Origin: Bradyrhizobium diversitatis
GTDB lineage: Bacteria > Pseudomonadota > Alphaproteobacteria > Rhizobiales > Xanthobacteraceae
NCBI RefSeq assembly: GCF_016031635.1
Contig: NZ_JACEGD010000021.1
Location: 62,001-126,000 of the forward strand
Length of the DNA stretch: 64,000 nucleotides
Direction of reading: 5' to 3'
Of this stretch, positions 9,857 through 18,421 are shown in pieces (positions within the stretch are counted from its first letter, which is position 1; the number at the start of each line of letters is the position of its first letter). The position numbers were made by a program, and so were the translations under genes. The notes below the pieces were generated by a model, which saw nothing but the letters and a program-made list of their open reading frames with translations, was not told the origin of the DNA and did not search any database.

Positions 9857-10159
9857 TTAAATGGTTTGCGCATCGATTGCGTCGTACTGCCGATGTGTTC
9901 CAACAAAACGGACATAGACCACGCGGTATGGATAGTTGATCCAGACTACGACGCGATATTTGTTGCCGGCGACGTTGAAGACGACACGGCCATCCCTGAG
10001 GATACTGGCGGTTCGGATATCTCGCTTCACGTCCGCGGGCTTCGCCCAATCGGCCTGCTTTACCTGCCGAAACCAGGCCATCAGGGGTTCGCGGGCATCG
10101 GAGACCTCGCCCGCTCGATCGAGAAAAGCCTTGATCGTGCTGAGCGCGATGATCCTCAT
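9857..10159 (-). CDS. higB: HigB-type mRNA interferase toxin
   Basis: 100 residues of the HigB/RelE-like toxin family, which cleaves mRNA on the ribosome. Recognisable stretches are AREPLMAWFRQVKQADW, DIRTASILRDGRVVFNVAGNKYRV and YRVVYVRFVGTHRQYD. As in other higBA loci the toxin precedes the antitoxin. No frameshift or loss of the basic residues is seen, so the toxin is probably functional. Confidence 0.87.
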   Translation of the reverse strand: MRIIALSTIKAFLDRAGEVSDAREPLMAWFRQVKQADWAKPADVKRDIRTASILRDGRVVFNVAGNKYRVVVWINYPYRVVYVRFVGTHRQYDAIDAQTI

Positions 10160-10177
10160 TCATGTCATCTTAGCATA

Positions 10178-10192
10178 GTCCCAACCTGGGAC
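10178..10192. promoter_or_regulatory. Perfect palindrome upstream of higBA, candidate HigA operator
   Basis: GTCCCA-ACC-TGGGAC is a 6+3+6 palindrome ending 19 bases before the higB start. A possible -10 (TATGCT on the minus strand, 10170-10175) lies next to it, so binding here would block transcription. HigA proteins autoregulate through such sites; that this is the site is inference. Confidence 0.5.
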
Positions 10193-10305
10193 CACAACTT
10201 TCTGGCCGGAGCGCCAGCAGACCTCATAATCACTCTAAATCCCTTCCATTCGTCCTCTGGCGGGCCTATCTCCTGGCGAGAACAGCAAGCCACAAGGACC
10301 TGCCC

Positions 10306-10869
10306 GTGCCCGACGCCATCGAACTCCTGAAGACACGCCGCTCGGTCAAGCCGCGCGAGATGACCGGCCCCGGCCCCTCGCCGGCCGAGCTCGAGACGAT
10401 CCTGACCATCGGTGCGCGCGTGCCCGATCATGGCAAGCTCGCGCCCTGGCGCTTCATCATCTTCGAAGGCGATGCCCGCCAGCGCGCCGGCGAGGTGATC
10501 GCGAGGGTCTTTGCCCGGAAGAATCCCGGCGCGCCGGCGGCCGACGTCGAGATCGAGCGCAAGCGCCTCACCGACGCGCCATTGGTGATCGGCATCGTCA
10601 GCTTCACCAAGCCGCATCCGAAGGTGCCGGCGTTCGAGCAGGAATTGTCGGCGGGCGCCAGCGCCATGAACATCGTCACGGCCGCCACCGCGCTCGGCTA
10701 CGGCGCCTGCTGGCTGACCGGATGGTTCTCGTTCGACCGCGACGTGCTGGACGGGCTCGGCCTCAAGCCGGACGAAAAGCTCGCCGGCTTCATCCATATC
10801 GGCACGCCGACCAAGCCGAGCGAAGACCGTCCGCGACCGTTCCTTTCGGAAATCGTGACGCGCTTTTAA
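10306..10869 (+). CDS. Nitroreductase-family protein, YdjA type
   Basis: 187 residues, the short YdjA-like branch of FMN-dependent nitroreductases. It has the typical N-terminal TRRSVKPREM, the FMN-contact segment ARVPDHGKLAPWRF and the C-terminal LAGFIHIGTPTKP. Such enzymes reduce nitro or enone compounds with NAD(P)H; the physiological substrate is unknown. The GTG start is preceded by AAGGA at 8 bases. The gene appears to stand alone. Confidence 0.88.
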   Translation: MPDAIELLKTRRSVKPREMTGPGPSPAELETILTIGARVPDHGKLAPWRFIIFEGDARQRAGEVIARVFARKNPGAPAADVEIERKRLTDAPLVIGIVSFTKPHPKVPAFEQELSAGASAMNIVTAATALGYGACWLTGWFSFDRDVLDGLGLKPDEKLAGFIHIGTPTKPSEDRPRPFLSEIVTRF

Positions 10870-10932
10870 TCGATGTTTTGTTGACGACTCGAACGTTGCG
10901 CGGCTTAGATCCCGGCGGGGGAGGAAGCCCGG

Positions 10933-12201
10933 ATGCGACGGCGTGAATTTCTTGTCGGGGCCGCGATGCTCGCCGGTGCGATGGCGCGAAGCCGTGCTGC
11001 CGATATTCCCGCTCCCTCATCCGAGGGGCTCGATCGCATCACGGCGTTTTTCGACAACGAGGTGACAAGCGGCCGACTGCCGGGCGCGGTGGTCCTGATT
11101 AAGCAGCACGGCAAGCCGGTCTATCTGAAGACCTTCGGCGTGCGCGACACCAGGACCGGCCTCGCCATGACGCCGGATACGATCTTTGCCATCCATTCCA
11201 TGACCAAGCCGATCACCTGCCTTGGCGCGATGATGCTGATCGACGAGGGCAAGCTCGCGCTCACCGATCCCGTATCCAAATACGTTCCCCTCTTTGCCAA
11301 GACCAAGGTGGGCGTCCAGACCACCGATTCGCACGGCGAGCTCGAACTTGACTTCGTGGCGCCGGTCCGTCCCGTCAACATCGAGGATCTGCTGCGGCAC
11401 ACCTCGGGTATCAGCTACGACTATATCGGAGCCGAATGGGTCGAGCATGCCTACAAGGCGGCCGACATCTTCGAAGGTCCTTTCAACAACAGGGAGTTCG
11501 CCGACCGGATCGCCAGGCTGCCGCTGGCGCGTCAGCCTGGAACGCTGTGGCGCTACGGCCATTCCACCGACGTGCTCGGCAGCATCATCGAGATCGTCTC
11601 GGGCCAGACGCTGTATCAATTCCTGAAACAGCGCATCTTCGACCTGCTCGGCATGAACAGCACCAAATTCGTGCTCGCGACCGAGGACGAGCTTGCGCGG
11701 ATGGCGCGGCCGCTGCCGAACGACTTCATCCTGCTTGCCGGCGAACGCGATCGCCTCGCCCATCCCGAATGGCAATCCGGCGGCGGCGGCCTGCTCTCGA
11801 CCATCACCGACTATCAACGCTTCTCGCAGATGCTGCTCAACGGCGGCGAGTTCGCGGGCAGGCGCTATCTCAGCCCGTCCGCGTTCGAGGCCATGACGAC
11901 CGATCACATCGGACCGGGCTCCGGCGTCGCACGCGACTATTTCTATTTCCCCGGCGACGGCTTCGGCTATGGCTACGGCCTTGCGGTGCGGACCGATCCC
12001 GGCAATGCGAAACCGCCGCCGCCGGGCTCGCTCGGCGAACTGAAATGGGACTCCGGCAGCGGCACCTATTTCGGCGTCGATCCCAAGCTCGACATGGTCT
12101 ACCTCATGATGCAACAGACCCAGAACGAGCGCAGCCGCATCACACCGGCGTTCAAGGCGCTGGTTTACGACTGCTACCCGCCCCCACTACGCCGCCCGTG
12201 A
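10933..12201 (+). CDS. Serine hydrolase of the beta-lactamase/EstB family, Tat-exported
   Basis: 422 residues. The N-terminus MRRREFLVGAAMLAGAMA is a twin-arginine signal. The domain has the SxxK motif (SMTK), the second motif as YGHS in place of Tyr-x-Asn, and HTSGISYDYIG. This fits class-C-like esterases and D-aminopeptidases rather than a true beta-lactamase. GAGGA stands ahead of the ATG. The last 15 bases overlap the convergent GGDEF-EAL gene. Confidence 0.87.
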   Translation: MRRREFLVGAAMLAGAMARSRAADIPAPSSEGLDRITAFFDNEVTSGRLPGAVVLIKQHGKPVYLKTFGVRDTRTGLAMTPDTIFAIHSMTKPITCLGAMMLIDEGKLALTDPVSKYVPLFAKTKVGVQTTDSHGELELDFVAPVRPVNIEDLLRHTSGISYDYIGAEWVEHAYKAADIFEGPFNNREFADRIARLPLARQPGTLWRYGHSTDVLGSIIEIVSGQTLYQFLKQRIFDLLGMNSTKFVLATEDELARMARPLPNDFILLAGERDRLAHPEWQSGGGGLLSTITDYQRFSQMLLNGGEFAGRRYLSPSAFEAMTTDHIGPGSGVARDYFYFPGDGFGYGYGLAVRTDPGNAKPPPPGSLGELKWDSGSGTYFGVDPKLDMVYLMMQQTQNERSRITPAFKALVYDCYPPPLRRP

Positions 12202-14649
12202 GGTGCGCTCACCGAAATCGGCAAGGAGCTTTCCGATCTCGGCCGCGGGCCGCGCGGCACTGAACAGGAATCCCTGCACCTCGTTGCATCCTTCGGCGCG
12301 CAGCCAGTCGAGCTGATCTTCAGTCTCCACGCCCTCCGCAGTCGTGGTGATGTTGAGGCTGCGGCCGAGCCCGGAGATCGCGCGCACGATCGCGCCGCAG
12401 TCGGGCCGCTGCGCCAGATCCTTGACGAAGGAGCGGTCGATCTTGATCTTGTCGAATGGAAAGCTGCGGAGATAGCTCAGGCTGGAATAGCCGGTGCCGA
12501 AATCATCCATGGAAATGCCGACGCCGAGCTCGCGCAACTGATGCAGGGTCGCGAGATTGGCCTCGGTCTCGGCGAGAAAGATCGACTCGGTGATTTCGAG
12601 CTCGAGCCGCTTCGGCGACAGGCCGGACTGCGCCAAGGCCGAAATCACCACCTGAACCAGGTTGCGGCTGCGGAATTGCGCCGGCGACAGATTGACCGCG
12701 ACCTTGACGTCGGCAGGCCATTTGACGGCCTCGGCGCAGGCCTCGCGCAATACCCACTCGCCGAGCTGGATGATGAGGCCGATGTCCTCGGCAACAGGGA
12801 TGAACTCCGCCGGCGAGATCATGCCTTTGTCGGGGTGATGCCAGCGCAATAGCGACTCGAAGCCGGAGATGCGGTCGGAAGCGATCGACACCAGCGGCTG
12901 ATAGTGCAGCTCGAACTCGCCATTGGCGAACGCACGACGCAGGTCGAGCTCCATGTCACGGCGCCTCTGCGCCTGGAGGTCCATCTCGCGCTCGAAAAAG
13001 CGGTGCACGCCACCGCCATCGGACTTCGCCCGGTACAACGCCATGTCGGCATTGCGCATCAGCTCTTCCGGCGTCGTCCCGTCGCCCGGCGACAGCGCGA
13101 TGCCGATGCTGGCGCCGATCACCATCTCCTGCCCCTCGAGATCATAAGGTGCCTTCACCATGTCGATCAGCAAGGACGCGCAGGCGCTGGCCTCGTTCGG
13201 CGAGACGTCGGCGGCCAAAATGACGGCGAACTCGTCACCGCCGAGCCGCGCCGCGAGATTGGCGCCGCGGACCGCGGTAGTCAGGCGCCCGGCGACCTGC
13301 TTCAGCAGGCAATCGCCCACCGGATGACCGAAGGAATCGTTGATGTTCTTGAACAGGTCGAGATCCATGTAGAGCACGCCGACCCGTTTTCCATCGGCCT
13401 GGCCCAGCGCCTGCTTCAGGCGCTCCTGGAAGAACTCGCGGTTCGGCAGGTCGGTGAGCCCGTCATGGTGCGCCATATGGGCGATGCGGGCCTCGGCCTT
13501 GCGCCGTTCTGTGATGTCGACCACCGCCACCAGATAGCCGTCGCGATCGTCGAAGGCGACGCGGCGGCCGAAGGTGAGCACCTCGATCTCGCTGCCGTCG
13601 GCGCGCAGATGCCGCCAGTTGCGCGAGGAGTGATAGGCGTCGCCGAGGCGCTCCAGCGCTTCGGCGTGGCTGTCCCACTCGTCCTCCGGCCAGATCTCGT
13701 GCAGCTTCATGCGCAGGAAGGTGGCGCGGCTGTAGCCGTAGTGCTGAACAGCGGCGTCGTTGACGCTGAGGAACGCCTTGGTCTGCGCGTCGAACACCCA
13801 CATCGGCATCGGGTTGTTGTCGAACAGCAGGCGGAACGAGGCGTCGCGCCGCTTCAGCGCGGTAACATCGGAGATCGTCAGCGAAACCACGTCGGCGAAG
13901 GCGATCGCGCTGAGCCTGAGGTAGCGTCCCTCGCTCTCGATCTCGAGCTGATCGCCGCGGCCGCTCAGAACGGCCTTGAACAGGAATTCCATCACCTCGG
14001 GCGAAGCCAGCAGCGTGCCGCCCTCGCCGATCCGTCGCCACAACAGGCTTCCGCTCGCAACCTTCAGCAGTGCGCCCGCGCTCTTGTTGTGATGCACGAC
14101 CTGAAGATCGAACGGCTTGCCACCCGCATCGCGCAGCATCACGAGGGAGACCACCGCATCGTCGGTCGAGGAAAAGATCGCGTCGAGGAGATTGTATTGC
14201 GCGCCGCGCTCGTTGACATAGGCGCCGACCAGCGTCGCGCCCCAGCGCGAGGACGTCGGCAACGCCAGCACGTCGTAGGTCCTGACCATGCCGTCGCGCA
14301 CGCAATGCGCTCTTCCCCGGTGCGGCCGTCCGGTCGCAAGCGCGCTCGCCGCGGCTTCCGACAGCGCCGTGGCGCAATCGGGCGACAGCGCGGCGACGGG
14401 AATGTCCCAGGCTTCCTCGCCGAGCCATTTCTGCACGTAGCGTCCGCTGCGCGACAGTTCGAGCGCGCCGTCGTTCTTCAGCAGCGCGATGTGGTCGGAG
14501 AGCCGTCCGAGGCTGCCGAGCATCACGTCCTCATAGCGCGGCAGCCGCTCGCCCGGCTTCAATGCCGCATGCCATTTGCGCTGAAGCACCGGGATGTCGT
14601 CAAACATTTCGGTGGCCGGCTTTCCCGACACCCTCTTCGCGGCATTCAT
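12187..14649 (-). CDS. PAS-GGDEF-EAL protein (bifunctional cyclic-di-GMP enzyme)
   Basis: 820 residues without membrane segments. An N-terminal PAS-like region (about 20-130) and a second PAS with PAC (about 255-380, ending VVDITERRKAEARI) precede a GGDEF domain with an intact GGDEF motif at 470-474 and an EAL domain. The EAL signature reads ESL at 598-600; the other catalytic segments NLSPAQF, EITES, DDFGTGYSSL, KIDRSF and AEGVE are kept. It probably makes and breaks cyclic di-GMP. Start 14649 has GGGGA five bases upstream. Its 3' end overlaps the esterase gene by 15 bases. Confidence 0.92.
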   Translation of the reverse strand: MNAAKRVSGKPATEMFDDIPVLQRKWHAALKPGERLPRYEDVMLGSLGRLSDHIALLKNDGALELSRSGRYVQKWLGEEAWDIPVAALSPDCATALSEAAASALATGRPHRGRAHCVRDGMVRTYDVLALPTSSRWGATLVGAYVNERGAQYNLLDAIFSSTDDAVVSLVMLRDAGGKPFDLQVVHHNKSAGALLKVASGSLLWRRIGEGGTLLASPEVMEFLFKAVLSGRGDQLEIESEGRYLRLSAIAFADVVSLTISDVTALKRRDASFRLLFDNNPMPMWVFDAQTKAFLSVNDAAVQHYGYSRATFLRMKLHEIWPEDEWDSHAEALERLGDAYHSSRNWRHLRADGSEIEVLTFGRRVAFDDRDGYLVAVVDITERRKAEARIAHMAHHDGLTDLPNREFFQERLKQALGQADGKRVGVLYMDLDLFKNINDSFGHPVGDCLLKQVAGRLTTAVRGANLAARLGGDEFAVILAADVSPNEASACASLLIDMVKAPYDLEGQEMVIGASIGIALSPGDGTTPEELMRNADMALYRAKSDGGGVHRFFEREMDLQAQRRRDMELDLRRAFANGEFELHYQPLVSIASDRISGFESLLRWHHPDKGMISPAEFIPVAEDIGLIIQLGEWVLREACAEAVKWPADVKVAVNLSPAQFRSRNLVQVVISALAQSGLSPKRLELEITESIFLAETEANLATLHQLRELGVGISMDDFGTGYSSLSYLRSFPFDKIKIDRSFVKDLAQRPDCGAIVRAISGLGRSLNITTTAEGVETEDQLDWLRAEGCNEVQGFLFSAARPAAEIGKLLADFGERTSRAA

Positions 14650-14809
14650 GGCAGTCCCCAACGCACTTTGCCGGCGCATCCAATGCAGACGCGCTTAACG
14701 ACGTGTAAAAAGCGCGCAGGCGCGGGTTCCATTCGGCGATTATGACAGTTTTAAGTCAGGCGTTGGTTAGTGGGCGTTAGAGACTATGACAGTTGTGCAA
14801 AGGCGATGC

Positions 14810-14910
14810 GCTCGTGTCCCGGACGCGGCGCAATGCCGCAACGCGCTGTTACATGGGCCCCGGCTCTGCAGCGCACCGCTTCGCGCTGCGCTGGGTCCGG
14901 GGCACGAGAG
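14810..14910. repeat. GC-rich dyad repeat, copy 1
   Basis: A CCCCGG-to-CCGGGG dyad with TGCAGCGC/GCGCTGCG arms. Closely similar modules occur at 22348-22405 and in degenerate form at 63866-63945, so this is a dispersed palindromic repeat rather than a gene-specific terminator. Confidence 0.6.
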
Positions 14911-14940
14911 CGGAGTGTTCGCGCGCAACTGCATCAGCAG

Positions 14941-15020
14941 CGTCATTGCGAGCGAAGCGAAACAATCCAGAATCCATCCGCGGAAAGACTCTGGATTGCT
15001 TCGCTGCGCTCGCAATGACG
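14941..15020. repeat. Long palindromic repeat (CATTGCGAGCGAAGCG type), copy 1
   Basis: Arms of 31 bases (14941-14971 and 14990-15020) match at about 29 positions. The unit begins CGTCATTGCGAGCG and ends CGCTCGCAATGACG. A second copy is at 63757-63835. This is a REP/BIME-like element common in rhizobial genomes. Confidence 0.7.
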
Positions 15021-15703
15021 GAGTACGTGGGTGGCAGCGCTGCCCTCCAATTCGCCGTTCAATTGCAGACACACGGGCGCATCCTCGCGGCTCATCTCGC
15101 CCGAGCTTTGCTTGTCGCCTCACCCTCAAATGAAAGAGGGCGCAGGGAAGGCCGGGAGCCGGTTGGCTCCCATCGACCGCCATGCCGGACGCAAACTGCG
15201 TGCGCTTCGATGCATAGCGGGTAACAGGGCAACCGGAGACATCCCGGCCTTCCCTGCGCAGTGGTTTTACGGCTTATGTCGTGATCTCCCCGGGGAGCGA
15301 TGCACTATTGCCCCCGTCGCCTTGCGGATGACTGACGCTGCGAGCCCGGTCGGGCCGCAACGTCACCGCAAGACTTGGCGCACAGACCCCGGGCGCCAGG
15401 ACCACACGATTTTGCCGTACGCTGATGGCACCGGTCGCATGCGCGACGGACCTTGCTCACGGTTGCCCGCCCTGCAAGCCCGTTCGTGCCAACGCCATCT
15501 GCGTCCACCGCCGCCCGGCCCGCGTTCGTGACGATCGCGATACGCCCCTCTTCCATGGGCCGGGTTGCGGCGACACATACGCCGTTTCCGAATTTCGGTA
15601 AAGCGGAATATTTTCGGCGAGGCGTCTTGACCGACGGTTCGGGTGTTTTGCCCGACGGGCAACGCAAGGTCTGGTAGCCCTGGAGTTGGCTCCATCCGGG
15701 CTG

Positions 15704-16564
15704 CTACGGGTGCGTGCCTGCCAACCGCTCGATCACCACATCCAGCAGCGCGCGCAGGCGAGCCAGGCGCTTGAGGTCGCGGTGATAGCCGACGAAGGTA
15801 TCGCGGCCGGGCGGCGACGTACCGATGTCAAGCGCGACGAGGCGGCGGTCGCGGTCGCCGAGCGGGCGCGGCAGCACCGCCAATCCGCCGCCGCTCGCGC
15901 AGAGCTCGGCCTGCGCCTGCCTGTTGTTGCTGCGCGAAGCCACCTCCGCATTGGGCAGCGCGCGTTTCAGCCAGGCCGCATCGGGCATGTCGGCGAATTC
16001 GACGTTCATGGTCACGACGCGGACGCCACGCCCGTCGCCGGCGCGCGGCGGCTTGCTGCCCTTCTTGCCATAGAGCGCGTAGGGAATGTGCAGCAGCTTC
16101 CTGGAAATAATCTCCGGCTCGCTGAACGGCTTGATGCGAAAGACGAGATCGGCTTCGCGGCGCGGCAGGCTGTAGAGGCGCGCATCGGTCAGGAGCTCGA
16201 CGGTCACCCTCGGATGACGCCTGCCGAAGGCGGCGATCACCGGCGCGAGCATCACCGTCCCGAACCAGTCCGACGACGACAGGCGCAAAAGGCCATCGAG
16301 CTGCGTCTCCGCGCCGGAGGCGTGACGTTGAAGGGCGAGCGCTTCCTCCTCGATCCGCTCGGCATGGCGCAGCACGGCGGTGCCCTCGTCGGTGAGGACG
16401 AAGCCGTCGGCGGTGCGCTGGAACAGCGTCTGCCCCAACGCCTGTTCGAGCGCGCGAAGCCGCCGGCCCATGGTCGGCTGGGTCTGGCCGATCTTTCGCG
16501 CGGCAGCCCCAAGCGTGCCTTCGCGCGCGATCGCCAGGAAGATGCGCAGATCGCCCCAGTCCAT
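15704..16564 (-). CDS. LysR-family transcriptional regulator
   Basis: 286 residues. The N-terminal winged HTH (about 3-62) begins WGDLRIFLAIAREGTLGAAARKIGQTQ; the C-terminal substrate-binding domain follows. It is divergent from the quinone-oxidoreductase-like gene at 16666, the usual LysR/target arrangement. Start 16564 was chosen because GAGGG lies 5 bases upstream; earlier ATGs at 16576 and 16588 lack this. The effector is unknown. Confidence 0.9.
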   Translation of the reverse strand: MDWGDLRIFLAIAREGTLGAAARKIGQTQPTMGRRLRALEQALGQTLFQRTADGFVLTDEGTAVLRHAERIEEEALALQRHASGAETQLDGLLRLSSSDWFGTVMLAPVIAAFGRRHPRVTVELLTDARLYSLPRREADLVFRIKPFSEPEIISRKLLHIPYALYGKKGSKPPRAGDGRGVRVVTMNVEFADMPDAAWLKRALPNAEVASRSNNRQAQAELCASGGGLAVLPRPLGDRDRRLVALDIGTSPPGRDTFVGYHRDLKRLARLRALLDVVIERLAGTHP

Positions 16565-16665
16565 CGGAACCCTCATGCAATAATGCACGGTGATCGTACA
16601 TCATCGTTTCTTTCCATGCAAAAATTCATGAGCATATTGGAGGGCGACAACGGAGCAGAACGATC

Positions 16666-17658
16666 ATGACCAAACGATCGACAATGCGTGCAGCCGTGCT
16701 GGAGGCGCACAACGCGCCGCTGCGACTCTCGATCATCTCCACGCCCGAAATCGGCCCGCGCGAGGTGCTGGTTCGGGTCCGCGCGAGCGGGGTCAATCCG
16801 CTCGACACCAAGATCCATGCCGGCGCGGCGCCGCATGCGCGGCATCCGCTGCCTGCGATCCCCGGGATCGATCTCGCCGGCGTGGTCGAGCAGGCCGGGC
16901 ACGAGGTGACGCGGTTCAAGCCGGGCGATGAAGTCTATGGCATGACCGGAGGCGTCGGCGGCGTGCAGGGATCGCTGGCCGAATTCGCCGCAATCGATGC
17001 CGACCTGCTGGCGTCGAAACCCGCCAATCTCAGTATGCGGGAAGCGGCAGCCCTGCCCCTGATCTTCATCACGGCCTGGGAAGGCCTGATCGACCGCGCC
17101 TCGCTAGGAGCCGGCCAGAAGGTGTTGATTCATGGCGGCGCCGGCGGCGTCGGCCATGTCGCGATCCAGATCGCGCGCGCTTTCGGAGCGAACGTGTTCG
17201 CAACCGGCTCGGCAGCGCAGCGCGCCACGATCGAAGGTTTTGGCGCGATGTTCATCGACCGCAACACGCCTGTCGAAACCTATGTTGCGCAGCATACCGG
17301 CGGCCGCGGCTTCGACGTCGTCTACGACACCGTCGGCGGCAAGGTCCTCGACGCCTCCTTTGAAGCGGTGCGCCGCTTCGGCCATGTGGTCAGTGCGCTC
17401 GGCTGGGGGACGCACGCGCTTGCGCCGCTGTCGTTCCGCGCCGCAACCTATTCCGGCGTGTTCACGCTGCTGCCGCTGCTGTCGGGCGAAGGGCGCGCGC
17501 ATCATGGGGAGATCATGATGGAGGCGACGCGCCTGGTGGAGGCGGGCAAGTTGGTGCCGCTGCTCGATCCCAGGCATTTTACGCTGGAGAATGTCGGCGA
17601 CGCCTATGCGCTGATCCGCGATCACGCAGCGAAGGGCAAACTGGTCGTCGACGTCTAA
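16666..17658 (+). CDS. Zinc-independent MDR oxidoreductase (quinone reductase-like)
   Basis: 330 residues. It is a medium-chain dehydrogenase with a GroES-like N-terminal half (GVNPLDTKIHAG, IPGIDLAGVVEQAG) and an NADPH-binding Rossmann half (VLIHGGAGGVGHVAIQIA). Zinc ligands of alcohol dehydrogenases are absent, so it belongs to the QOR/zeta-crystallin branch that reduces quinones or enones. The LysR gene at 15704 is divergent and likely regulates it. A dyad repeat begins at the stop codon. Confidence 0.88.
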   Translation: MTKRSTMRAAVLEAHNAPLRLSIISTPEIGPREVLVRVRASGVNPLDTKIHAGAAPHARHPLPAIPGIDLAGVVEQAGHEVTRFKPGDEVYGMTGGVGGVQGSLAEFAAIDADLLASKPANLSMREAAALPLIFITAWEGLIDRASLGAGQKVLIHGGAGGVGHVAIQIARAFGANVFATGSAAQRATIEGFGAMFIDRNTPVETYVAQHTGGRGFDVVYDTVGGKVLDASFEAVRRFGHVVSALGWGTHALAPLSFRAATYSGVFTLLPLLSGEGRAHHGEIMMEATRLVEAGKLVPLLDPRHFTLENVGDAYALIRDHAAKGKLVVDV

Positions 17659-17757
17659 AGTGCGATGCGATCAGGATGAATCGTCATCGCGCTTTAGTTT
17701 GTTGTTCAAGCATGATCTTTTCGGAAAACCGCTGCGCACTTTTCCGGATCATGCTTT
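17656..17757. repeat. Two-dyad rhizobial intergenic repeat, full copy
   Basis: The first dyad is AAAGTGCGATG...CATCGCGCTTT. The second is AGCATGATC-(TTTTCGGAAAA...ACTTTTCC)-GGATCATGCT. It starts inside the stop codon of the oxidoreductase and may terminate transcription. I recall the same unit as highly repeated in Bradyrhizobium. A shortened copy is at 18367-18421. Confidence 0.7.
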
Positions 17758-17802
17758 GGCCGGGCCTGTAGCCCGAGCCGGATCACGAGGCTGTGCGCGC
17801 CG

Positions 17803-17997
17803 TTAGTCCTCGCTGGACGCGGCGGAGCGGTTGCGCAGATAGGCCTGCGACAACAGAAAGAACAACGCGCGCTCGCCTTGATATTTGGCAGATGGCCGGG
17901 TGCGCTCGAAGCCATCGGCAAATATCTTGCCGGACTGGTCGCACACCTGCCAACGCCAGCCAAACCGCTTGCGCCTGGTAAGGATCACTTCGAACAT
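17803..17997 (-). CDS. Small conserved hypothetical protein
   Basis: 64 residues beginning MFEVILTRRKRFGWRW and containing VCDQSGKIFADGFERTRP and a C-terminal ALFFLLSQAYLRNR. The regular pattern with conserved Trp/Arg residues looks like a real small protein. I recall similar proteins in Bradyrhizobium but no function. The start at 17997 is chosen on protein sequence; no strong ribosome site is present. The 423 bases from 17998 to 18420 hold no gene that I can support, only the shortened repeat. Confidence 0.5.
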   Translation of the reverse strand: MFEVILTRRKRFGWRWQVCDQSGKIFADGFERTRPSAKYQGERALFFLLSQAYLRNRSAASSED

Positions 17998-18366
17998 GCC
18001 GACGGGCTTGGTCCCTGCTCCTTGCCGGTCTCGCAGACGCACAGGCCTGCTCCGGCTACCCCCATTAGATGGATGACCGACATATAACCCAGCGCGGTGG
18101 AAAGAGAATAAAATAGATGATCGGAAATTCGTATCGTGTGCCGCAGTGTGATGAAGCCGCGGTGCGGGAATAAGCCGTGGTCAGCGGTGTTTCCTCCGTC
18201 CCCAAGCGGCCATTTGGTCAAAAACACTGGGTGCGGCAGCGAAGAGCGGTTGCTTCCGGCACCCGGTACCGATCTGGCGGTAACAAGAGATGCACATCCG
18301 TGCGCTGGATGAGAACCGATCGTGCGGTGCGTCAAGTCAGGCTTGCGCGCAGCGCCGCCTGGGTTC

Positions 18367-18421
18367 TAAAGCGCGATGCGATCGGTCGGAAAACCGCTAC
18401 GCACTTTTCCGGATCATGCTT
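18367..18421. repeat. Internally deleted copy of the two-dyad repeat
   Basis: AAAGCGCGATGCGATC is joined directly to GGTCGGAAAACCGC and the unit ends TTTTCCGGATCATGCT. Relative to the copy at 17656-17757 about 45 central bases are missing. It abuts the stop codon of the minus-strand gene at 18421 and could serve as its terminator. Confidence 0.6.

Larger units (their letters stand above)
14650..15703. repeat. 1 kb gene-free region filled with rhizobial repeats
   Basis: Several short open frames occur on both strands but none has a ribosome site or a recognisable domain. From about 15030 the plus strand has a decayed coding look with segments such as KEGAGKAGSRLAP and AFPAQWFYG. I recall these from a repeated element scattered through Bradyrhizobium and relatives that is often mis-annotated as protein. 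The region also contains the hairpins listed separately at 14810-14910 and 14941-15020. Confidence 0.55.

Noticed and set aside
14690-14715. Second CtrA-like site near TTAACGACGTGTAAA
   Set aside because: The right half is TAAA rather than TTAA; too weak to call.
14770-15531. Several overlapping short open frames in the repeat region
   Set aside because: They lie on palindromic repeats or a decayed element and lack start signals.
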